Assembly: GCF_030523985.1 (NCBI RefSeq)
Contig: NZ_JAUNHK010000038.1
Coordinates: 5,497 to 23,354 of the forward strand
Length of the DNA stretch: 17,858 bases
Source: Deinococcus sp.
GTDB taxonomy: Bacteria; Deinococcota; Deinococci; Deinococcales; Deinococcaceae
Direction: 5' to 3'
In this document: positions 12,563-17,858 of the stretch, in pieces
Numbering within the stretch: position 1 is the first letter of the stretch
Layout: every line of letters begins with the position of its first letter
Translations under genes and position numbers: made by a program
Notes under the pieces: model-generated
Told to the model about the DNA's origin: nothing
What the model saw: the letters and a program-made list of their open reading frames with translations, nothing else
The model's database searches: none

Positions 12563-14734
12563 ATGGGAGATGCGTCTCGCTTCCTTCGCTGGTCTGTCGC
12601 CGCCGCCGCAGGTGCGGGGCTGAGCCTGTTTCTGCTGATGCTGGTGCTGCCGGGCACCGTGCAGACCCTGGCGCAAAAGCAGACCCTCCTGTTGGCCTTT
12701 TTGCTCGTCGTGGTGGCCTATGTGTGCATCGCGGCGGGTTTTGCATTGATGGGGGCGCTGAGTGCCCGGTCGTTTGCGCTCTCGCCGCTGGGGGTGCGGC
12801 CCCAGACCGGCCCCTACCGCTTCAGCGTGGCGCTGGGCGTGACGGGCGGGCTGCTGGTGATTCCCACGCTGCTGCTCAGTGCGCTGGGCGTGGTGTCCAC
12901 CAACGGCGCGTTCGTGCCGACCCTGAAACAGTGGCAACCGCTGGCGCTGCTGCTGGTGGCGGGCGTATACGGCCTGCTCAGCGGCACGCTGCTGGGCTTT
13001 TTGCTGCTGCGGGCGTCTCAGGCGTGGCGTGTGGCGCTGGCGGCGACCGCTGGGGCCATACTGGGCGGCGGCGTGGTGATGGCGCTGTTTCATCTGTTGC
13101 CCGTCGCCACCCTCATTCAAACTCGGGTCGGCATCGTGGCGCTGCTGGTCGTCGGGCTGGTCATCTTGCACCTGGGCTGGAGCTGGGCGGTGGGTGCGGC
13201 GCTGGCGGGGGTGGCACGGCGCTGGGCCGGGCGGCCTGACCACCCCAACGCCTCGGCGCGGCAGGTCTGGGTGGTGGCGACCCTGGGCCTGCTGGCGCTG
13301 CTCAGTGTCAGCAGCACGACCCGCGCTGTGGGCGAGTTCATGACCTCCAGGCCCGTGGACACTTCACCGCTGGCCCTTCCCAAACCCGCCAACCTGCCAG
13401 GGTGCCCCCCGCCCGCACCGGGGCTGCTGCGCCGCGCCTGGGACGTGTACACCCGTGGCGGGCGTCCCGACCTTTCCTGCGGCAACCGGGTGGTCGAGCT
13501 GCTGGACATGCCAGGCAGCGATGACATGCGGCATATCGCTTTTCAGGATGTGGGCGACATGGTGGCGCAGGCCCGGCGCGAGGTGCTGTTTACCACCATG
13601 GAGTATTCCAGCGGGCCGCGAAGCCCTGGGCGTACCCTGACCGACGCCTTGGCGCGGCTGTACGCCAAAGTCAAGGCCGACCCCGCCGCCTATCCGGGGG
13701 GCATGCAGGTGGCGCTGACGCTGGGCAACTATCCGGTGCTCAGCCTGTTCGAGTGGGGCGCGCAGGTCTGGAACCTGCTGGACGACCTGAAGGCCTCGGG
13801 CGTGCCGCTCAGTGACCCGGCGGTGGGCTGGCAGGTGCGGCTGGGCAACTACGCCGGAACCTATCCGCACAGCCACGTCAAACTGCTGGTGATTGACGGT
13901 GAGCGGCTGGTCACGGCGGGCTTCAACTACTCCTTCGTCCACTATCCGCCCACCCCGGACGACAAGCGGCGCAAGGGGCTCTTTGACCTCGCGCTGGTGA
14001 CGGACGGACCTGCGGCGCAAGACGGCATAGCGGTCTTCGACGACCTGTGGGAACGCAGCAAGCAGGTCAGTTGTGATCAGGGTGAAGACCGGAAACACTG
14101 CGAGTTGACCAAGTCCACTCCGCTCAGACATGCCGAAGTGGTGCACCAGACACGGCGGCTGACCGCGCAAAACGACGTTCGCGTGATGAGCCTGTACCGC
14201 CGCCAGGGAGAAACGCAGGCCAACGACGCGCTGCTGGCCCTGATGAACGGCACCCAGACCCGCCTCGACCTGATGCACGTCAACTTCAGCATGAACATCA
14301 CCTGCATGGTGGCGCTGCTCAATCCGACCATGTGTACCGGGCGCGACCAGTTGCCTTACCTGACCGCCGTGCTGGACGCCCTGCGGCGCGGCGTTCCCGT
14401 GCGGCTGCTGACCGACCCCACCCTGCAAATCGGCGCGCTGGAAAACCGCATCGCCGTGGGCTACATCCGCCACGTGATGGAGCGCGAAGGTTTGCCGCTC
14501 GAACGGTTTCAGGTGCGCCTGTTCCCGGTGCCGGTCCATGCCAAAGCCACCCTGACCGACGACGTGCTGACCGTCGGCAGCCTCAACATGCACTATTCCT
14601 CGTGGACACAGGGACCAATCGGCCTGAACGAAGCGGTGGCGACCACCAACGACTCTGCCACGCTCAGCCAATTTCGCCAGATGTACGACGCGGCCTGGGC
14701 CCAGGCCGAGCCGCTGGAACTGCCCTCGCCGTAG
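12563..14734 (+). CDS. Seven-helix membrane protein fused to a phospholipase D (two-HKD) domain
   Basis: This 723-aa protein has a polytopic N-terminal part with about seven helices (near 12-29, 42-66, 87-110, 126-149, 155-178, 188-215, 235-252). A phospholipase D-superfamily domain follows, with both catalytic motifs: H438-V-K440-x4-D445 followed by TAGFNYS, and H659-A-K661-x4-D666 followed by VGSLNMHYSS. Arginine-rich loops after helices 2, 4 and 6 and the basic N-terminus place the N-terminus inside and the catalytic half outside. All six cysteines of that half come in close pairs (281/306, 504/513, 581/591), fitting disulfides in an oxidising compartment. Substrate could be phospholipid or nucleic acid. 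ATG 12563 is preferred over 12527 because of a CACACT box 7 nt upstream and a basic cytoplasmic start. Confidence 0.88.
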   Translation: MGDASRFLRWSVAAAAGAGLSLFLLMLVLPGTVQTLAQKQTLLLAFLLVVVAYVCIAAGFALMGALSARSFALSPLGVRPQTGPYRFSVALGVTGGLLVIPTLLLSALGVVSTNGAFVPTLKQWQPLALLLVAGVYGLLSGTLLGFLLLRASQAWRVALAATAGAILGGGVVMALFHLLPVATLIQTRVGIVALLVVGLVILHLGWSWAVGAALAGVARRWAGRPDHPNASARQVWVVATLGLLALLSVSSTTRAVGEFMTSRPVDTSPLALPKPANLPGCPPPAPGLLRRAWDVYTRGGRPDLSCGNRVVELLDMPGSDDMRHIAFQDVGDMVAQARREVLFTTMEYSSGPRSPGRTLTDALARLYAKVKADPAAYPGGMQVALTLGNYPVLSLFEWGAQVWNLLDDLKASGVPLSDPAVGWQVRLGNYAGTYPHSHVKLLVIDGERLVTAGFNYSFVHYPPTPDDKRRKGLFDLALVTDGPAAQDGIAVFDDLWERSKQVSCDQGEDRKHCELTKSTPLRHAEVVHQTRRLTAQNDVRVMSLYRRQGETQANDALLALMNGTQTRLDLMHVNFSMNITCMVALLNPTMCTGRDQLPYLTAVLDALRRGVPVRLLTDPTLQIGALENRIAVGYIRHVMEREGLPLERFQVRLFPVPVHAKATLTDDVLTVGSLNMHYSSWTQGPIGLNEAVATTNDSATLSQFRQMYDAAWAQAEPLELPSP

Positions 14735-14767
14735 GTGGCGTGTAGGGTGGCCTCCTTCCGGTACGGC

Positions 14768-14773
14768 TAAGCT
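14768..14773 (+). promoter_or_regulatory. -10 box TAAGCT before a GTG start
   Basis: TAAGCT ends 6 nt before GTG 14780. The exact match in spacing to the ATG genes of the window supports GTG as the true, leaderless start of the MOSC gene. Confidence 0.6.
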
Positions 14774-14779
14774 GAAGAC

Positions 14780-15346
14780 GTGACGACCATCCACGACCTG
14801 CGCTCGACCTTTCCCCGTGCCGGGCGGCTGGACTGGATTGGCCTGCGCGAGGGCCGCCGCCTGCCAGTGCTGAGCGTGCCGCAAGTGCAGGCGCATCCCC
14901 TCGTCGGGCTGCTGGGCGACCACGGCAAGACGGCCCCGCCGCGCCTGACCGCCCTGAGCGGAGAACCCGGCGAAGCGGTGACGCCCGCCCATGCCCCGGC
15001 CATTCCCGGTGGCCCCGGCAGGCGGCAGGTCACGCTGATTCAGGCCGAGCACCTGCCCGTGATTGCCGCACTCGTCGGCCTGGAATCGGTGGCCCCCGAA
15101 CAGCTGCGGCGCAACCTGCTGGTCAGCGGGATTCCGCTGCTGGCGCTCAAGGATCGGCGTTTTCAGATCGGTGAAGTCGTGCTGGAAGGCACGGGCGAGT
15201 GCCACCCCTGTTCGCGGATGGAAGAAACGCTGGGGCCGGGCGGCTACAACGCGGTGCGCGGGCACGGCGGCCTCACGGCGCGGGTGATTCGCGGCGGGAC
15301 ACTGCGGGTGGGCGACGCGGTGAAGCCCTGGCAGGAGGGGCCTTGA
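14780..15346 (+). CDS. Stand-alone MOSC-domain protein
   Basis: MOSC domains bind sulfurated molybdenum cofactor or carry persulfide sulfur on a conserved cysteine. In this 188-aa protein, the region GEPGEAVT...VTLIQAEHL (61-92) and RRNLLVSGIPL (110-120) lead to the signature GTGECHPCSRMEETLGPGGYNAVRGHGG (137-164), with C141 and C144; the cysteine of the P-C-S-R-M type motif is the expected active residue. LRVGDAV (175-181) ends the domain. There is no transmembrane or ferredoxin domain, so it resembles YiiM-type stand-alone forms. The GTG start is supported by TAAGCT at 6 nt. The next gene, 60 bp on, has its own box, so an operon is not required. Substrate is unknown. Confidence 0.88.
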   Translation: MTTIHDLRSTFPRAGRLDWIGLREGRRLPVLSVPQVQAHPLVGLLGDHGKTAPPRLTALSGEPGEAVTPAHAPAIPGGPGRRQVTLIQAEHLPVIAALVGLESVAPEQLRRNLLVSGIPLLALKDRRFQIGEVVLEGTGECHPCSRMEETLGPGGYNAVRGHGGLTARVIRGGTLRVGDAVKPWQEGP

Positions 15347-15394
15347 TTCGCCTGCCCACCACCGAAGGAGGCGCGGCCCTCGCGCAAACGGCGT

Positions 15395-15400
15395 TAACCT
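15395..15400 (+). promoter_or_regulatory. -10 box TAACCT before a GTG start
   Basis: TAACCT ends 6 nt before GTG 15407. It would drive a leaderless mRNA for the UPF0114 protein and, through the 20-bp overlap, trmK. Confidence 0.6.
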
Positions 15401-15406
15401 GACGCG

Positions 15407-15946
15407 GTGAGTTCGTCGCGTCCTCCTTCCCGCTTGCCGCGCACGGTCAAAGGCGTTTTCGGCCTGACCCGTCTGATTGTCGAACTCGGCGTGTTCAGTT
15501 CGGCGGTGTTCAGCCTCGCCCTGTTCGTGGCGGCCATTTTTCAGGCGTACCGCACCATTTCCCAGGCCATGCGGCACCTGGGCGAAGACGGTACCGCCAA
15601 GCACCTGATGGTCGCCGCCGTGGAGCAGGCCGACCTGCTGCTGGTGGGCATGGCCCTGCTGACGATGAGTTTCGGCATGCAGGCGCTGTTCATCGGGCGA
15701 ATCGAAAACGTGCCCGCGTGGCTGCACATCCACAGTTTCGACGACCTCAAGAAGAAGCTCATCGGCATCGTGGTGGTCGCGCTCGGCGTCAATTTCTTTT
15801 CGGTGGCGCTGGAGTGGAAGGGCGGCAACGACCTGCTGGTCTACGGGCTGGCGCTCGCCGCCATGATCGTGGCCCTGAGCGGCTACAGCCTGATTCTGTC
15901 GCGTCCCAATCGGCAGGAGGAGCGAGATGACGCGCCCCACGCTTGA
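15407..15946 (+). CDS. UPF0114 (YqhA-like) membrane protein
   Basis: This 179-aa integral membrane protein has about four hydrophobic segments (near 27-46, 76-96, 117-133, 143-163). It resembles the UPF0114/YqhA family, supported by the LHIHSFDDLKKKLIGIVVVALGVNFF segment (105-130) between helices 2 and 3. The family has no established function. Charged, basic residues at the start (SSSRPPSRLPRTVKG) suggest a cytoplasmic N-terminus. The GTG start is set by TAACCT 6 nt upstream. The 3' end overlaps the trmK start by 20 bp, and the trmK Shine-Dalgarno site lies inside this gene, so the two are translated together. Confidence 0.85.
   Translation: MSSSRPPSRLPRTVKGVFGLTRLIVELGVFSSAVFSLALFVAAIFQAYRTISQAMRHLGEDGTAKHLMVAAVEQADLLLVGMALLTMSFGMQALFIGRIENVPAWLHIHSFDDLKKKLIGIVVVALGVNFFSVALEWKGGNDLLVYGLALAAMIVALSGYSLILSRPNRQEERDDAPHA
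15914..15922 (+). promoter_or_regulatory. Shine-Dalgarno CAGGAGGAG of trmK inside the upstream gene
   Basis: CAGGAGGAG is a near-perfect anti-SD match 4 nt before ATG 15927. It fixes the trmK start within the last codons of the UPF0114 gene. Confidence 0.75.
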
Positions 15947-16607
15947 CGCCCGCCTCGAAGCGGTGCTGGAACTGATTCGGGCGAAAACCCACGCTGACAT
16001 CGGCACCGACCACGCCCGCCTCCCCGTGCGGCTGGTGCGTGAGGGCCGGGTGGGGCACTGTGTCGCTGTCGAACTCAACGACGGCCCCTTCGCTCTGGCG
16101 CAGCGCATGGTGGCCCGCGCCCGGTTGACTGGGCAGATAGACGTGCGCCAGGGCGACGGCTTTGGGCCACTGGCGGCGGGCGAGGTCGAGAGCGCCAGCA
16201 TCACGGGCATGGGGGCCTACACCATTCGCGGGATTCTGGAACGGGCGGGTGACAAGCTGCCGCCTACGCTGGTGCTGCAACCCAACGACTCCCCGCGCTG
16301 GCTGCGGCTGTGGGCGCGGGAGCGGGGCTACCACATCACCGCCGAGCGGCTGCTGCCCGGCTACTGGGCCTATCCGGTGCTGCGCCTGGAACACGCCGAG
16401 GGCACGGACCCCGCCTACGCGGGCCTGCCGGACGCCGCCGCGCTGCGCTACGGCCCGCTGCTGCTGCGCGAGGGCGGCGAGCTGCTGCGTGCCCAGATAG
16501 AAGCCGACCGCGAACGGCTCACCCCCGTCGCTGCCCCGGGCCGCGAGTCCTGGCAGGAACTGGCCGAAGCGCGGGAAGCCCTGGAGCTGCTGCCGAAAAC
16601 CAAATAA
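15927..16607 (+). CDS. trmK: tRNA (adenine(22)-N1)-methyltransferase TrmK
   Basis: TrmK methylates N1 of adenosine 22 in the D-loop of certain bacterial tRNAs using S-adenosylmethionine. The 226-aa protein has the family SAM motif ADIGTDHARLPVRL (23-36), an acidic end of strand 2 (AVELNDGP, 47-54), RQGDGFGPL (74-82), SITGMGAYTIRGIL (91-104, with GMGA where many relatives have GMGG) and LVLQPNDSPRWLRLWARERGYHITAERLL (115-143), the typical L-Q-P-N block. A helical C-terminal part (about 160-222) corresponds to the family's coiled tRNA-binding region. It overlaps the UPF0114 gene by 20 bp and is the last gene of that unit. Confidence 0.92.
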   Translation: MTRPTLDARLEAVLELIRAKTHADIGTDHARLPVRLVREGRVGHCVAVELNDGPFALAQRMVARARLTGQIDVRQGDGFGPLAAGEVESASITGMGAYTIRGILERAGDKLPPTLVLQPNDSPRWLRLWARERGYHITAERLLPGYWAYPVLRLEHAEGTDPAYAGLPDAAALRYGPLLLREGGELLRAQIEADRERLTPVAAPGRESWQELAEAREALELLPKTK

Positions 16608-16612
16608 GAAAT

Positions 16613-16651
16613 CCGCCCTTCTCGGACGGTGATAGAAATAGAATAGGGCGG
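16613..16651. other. Weak hairpin after trmK, possible terminator
   Basis: CCGCCCT (16613-16619) can pair with AGGGCGG (16645-16651) over a 25-nt loop just after the trmK stop. A second, G/C-only pairing, GGCCTGC with GCAGGCC (16680-16686 with 16718-16724), lies just beyond the SMP-30 stop on the - strand. Neither has a proper T-run. They are the only structures in the 126-bp convergent gap. Confidence 0.35.
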
Positions 16652-16733
16652 TATTCAGGGAATGTCAAGCCTATGCAGTGGCCTGCTGGTGGCCGGGAAT
16701 GCTTGCCCCGGTTCCCCGCAGGCCGCCGGAAAC

Positions 16734-17600
16734 TTACAGCCCCCGCAATGCCGTCTCGATGCTCCAGAACTCGGTGCTGACCGTCATGTAGAGGGTGCGG
16801 CCTTCCGGCCCGCCGAAGCACAGGTTGCTCACCGTCTGCGGGGTCAGGATGCGCCCGAGTTCCTCGCCCTCAGCGGTCAGTACATGCACGCCGTCGCCCG
16901 CGCTGGCCCAGATGCGGCCTTCTTCGTCTACCCGCAGGCCGTCGGTTTTGCCCGGCGACACGCTGAAGTGGACGCCCTGATACTCGGCGTGTTCGCCTTG
17001 CACGCGGTAGCGGTGGGTCTGGTTGTCGCCCGTATCGGCCACCAGCAACTCGCCCGTGCGCGTGAAGGCGAGGCCGTTGGGCTTGACCCGGTCACGAATC
17101 GGCGCACTCAACGTGCCGTCCGGCGCGACGCGAAAGACCCAGCGGCCCGGCAGTTCCATCTCGCCGCCGTAGCCTTCTTCGGGCTTGTCTATGCCGTAGG
17201 TGGGGTCGGAAAACCACAGGCTGCCGTCGGGCGCGAGGCACACGTCGTTGGGGCTGTTGAGCTTTTGGCCCTCGAAGGAATCGGCCAGCACTTCCCACTC
17301 GCCGCCCGGTTCGCGCTGGCGTTCCAATCGGCGGTGCCCGTGCGAGCAGGCCACGAGGTGCCCCTGCGCGTCCAGGCAATGCCCGTTCTGGTGGTGGCTG
17401 GGGTTCATTTCGGGGGCCAGTTGCCCGTCGTCGGTCCAGGCCCAGGTGCGGTTCTGGCGCACGTCGCTGAAAATCACCGCGCTGCGCGAGGGCACGTACA
17501 CCGGTCCCTCGGCCCAGGTGAAGCCGTCTGCGAGCTGTCGCGCCTCGGCACCGGCAGGAAAGAGGCTCAGGAATTCGGGGCGGGTGGCCTGGAGGGTCAT
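16734..17600 (-). CDS. SMP-30/gluconolactonase-family hydrolase
   Basis: This 288-aa six-bladed beta-propeller protein belongs to the SMP-30/gluconolactonase/LRE family, metal-dependent hydrolases of sugar lactones or related esters. Probable metal ligands are E31 (TWAEGPVY), N118 (NSPNDVCLAPDGSLWFSDPTYG), N175 (VKPNGLAF) and D220 (GKTDGLRVDEEGRIWAS). H69-H70-N72 (NPSHHQNGH) matches the substrate-pocket loop of gluconolactonase-like members. There is no signal peptide, so it should be cytoplasmic. ATG 17600 is preferred over in-frame ATG 17681 because TACCCT lies 6 nt upstream of 17600 and the extra 27 residues overlap the next gene. Lactone specificity cannot be read. A histidine phosphatase gene lies just upstream on the same strand. 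Confidence 0.92.
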   Translation of the reverse strand: MTLQATRPEFLSLFPAGAEARQLADGFTWAEGPVYVPSRSAVIFSDVRQNRTWAWTDDGQLAPEMNPSHHQNGHCLDAQGHLVACSHGHRRLERQREPGGEWEVLADSFEGQKLNSPNDVCLAPDGSLWFSDPTYGIDKPEEGYGGEMELPGRWVFRVAPDGTLSAPIRDRVKPNGLAFTRTGELLVADTGDNQTHRYRVQGEHAEYQGVHFSVSPGKTDGLRVDEEGRIWASAGDGVHVLTAEGEELGRILTPQTVSNLCFGGPEGRTLYMTVSTEFWSIETALRGL

Positions 17601-17606
17601 GGGGGC

Positions 17607-17612
17607 AGGGTA
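17607..17612 (-). promoter_or_regulatory. -10 box TACCCT of the SMP-30 gene
   Basis: TACCCT on the - strand ends 6 nt before ATG 17600. It identifies the true start and lets the gene be expressed independently of the phosphatase gene, whose stop is at 17648-17650. Confidence 0.6.
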
Positions 17613-17647
17613 AAGGGTTGTGGCAGCAGGGGAAAAGGGAGAAACGT

Positions 17648-17858
17648 TCAGCGTTGGGGAATCGGCTCGGCCCGTCGCCACACCCCGCCCCGGCGTTCCA
17701 GCGTCACGAAGCGCCCGTTCCCAATGCGTTCGGCGTAGGGAATCGGGTAGCCCGGCTGCGGGACCAGCGGCAGCTTCAGCAACTCGCGAAGCAGCGTGCG
17801 GAGGGCGATGGAGTGCGAAAAGGCGATGACGCGCCCGCCGGGAAGCTCGGACAGCCAG
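17648..17858 (-). CDS. 3' end of a histidine phosphatase (phosphoglycerate-mutase-like), partial
   Basis: The last ~70 codons of a - strand gene enter from the right edge and stop at TGA (17648-17650). The frame reads WLSELPGGRVIAFSHSIALR, then TLLRELLKLPL, and near the end NGRFVTLERRGGVW. The RVIAFSHSIALRTLL segment corresponds to the second catalytic histidine block of the histidine phosphatase superfamily (often V-S-H-G-x-x-I-R), and NGRFVTLE to its final strand. The RHG motif lies outside the window, so the substrate cannot be assigned. The frame is short, so the call rests on this one motif block. Confidence 0.72.
   Translation of the reverse strand, partial: WLSELPGGRVIAFSHSIALRTLLRELLKLPLVPQPGYPIPYAERIGNGRFVTLERRGGVWRRAEPIPQR

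Noticed and set aside
13364..16210. A 948-codon open frame on the - strand across the PLD, MOSC, UPF0114 and trmK genes
   Set aside because: It is antisense to four well-supported genes, is rich in His/Arg/Gln/Gly as expected of the complement of GC-rich codons, and has no recognisable domain or promoter.
17601..17681. Earlier SMP-30 start at 17681
   Set aside because: It would overlap the upstream phosphatase gene and contain the TACCCT box that sits 6 nt before ATG 17600.

Overview
The window is very GC-rich, gene-dense chromosomal DNA. It reads as a Deinococcus, most likely D. radiodurans or a very close relative. The support is a stand-alone bacterial nitric oxide synthase oxygenase, a yqeK-lytR-rsfS cluster, many genes whose -10 box (TAnnnT) lies only 6-7 nt before the start codon (the leaderless layout common in Deinococcus), and G-rich or palindromic short-word repeats between genes. 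I see no tRNA, rRNA, insertion sequence, prophage or CRISPR array. Species is inferred from recall and style, not from a search.

Layout. 1-1232: the end of a FecCD-type metal-chelate permease, its ABC ATPase, and a thioredoxin-like [2Fe-2S] ferredoxin, as one + strand operon. 1233-2217: a long perfect inverted repeat, a possible 44-codon small gene, a protein built of six exact 22-residue repeats, and a CATGAG-type palindrome. 2218-3663: a MoxR/ChlI-like AAA+ ATPase, closed by a strong bidirectional terminator. 3836-6574 (- strand): a YpfJ-type zinc metallopeptidase, nitric oxide synthase and a YjbQ-family protein, with a 292-bp spacer before NOS holding G-quadruplex-capable sequence. 6575-6660: an inverted repeat carrying two divergent promoters. 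6661-8043 (+): a secreted DUF4403-like protein, convergent with a - strand malic enzyme (8104-9849).

9963-12441 (+): a leader peptide ORF, a YqeK HD hydrolase, a LytR-CpsA-Psr protein and the ribosome silencing factor RsfS. 12563-14734: a seven-helix membrane protein fused to a two-HKD phospholipase D domain that topology places outside the cytoplasm. 14780-16607: a MOSC protein, a UPF0114 membrane protein and the tRNA m1A22 methyltransferase TrmK. 16734-17858 (- strand): an SMP-30/gluconolactonase-like hydrolase and the 3' end of a histidine phosphatase.

Most products are housekeeping or stress-related. The items most worth following are the 22-residue repeat protein, the membrane-PLD fusion with three cysteine pairs, the promoter-bearing palindrome at 6575-6660, the nested leader ORFs before yqeK, and the leaderless promoter pattern, which also corrects several start sites (2218, 9849, 12563, 17600).
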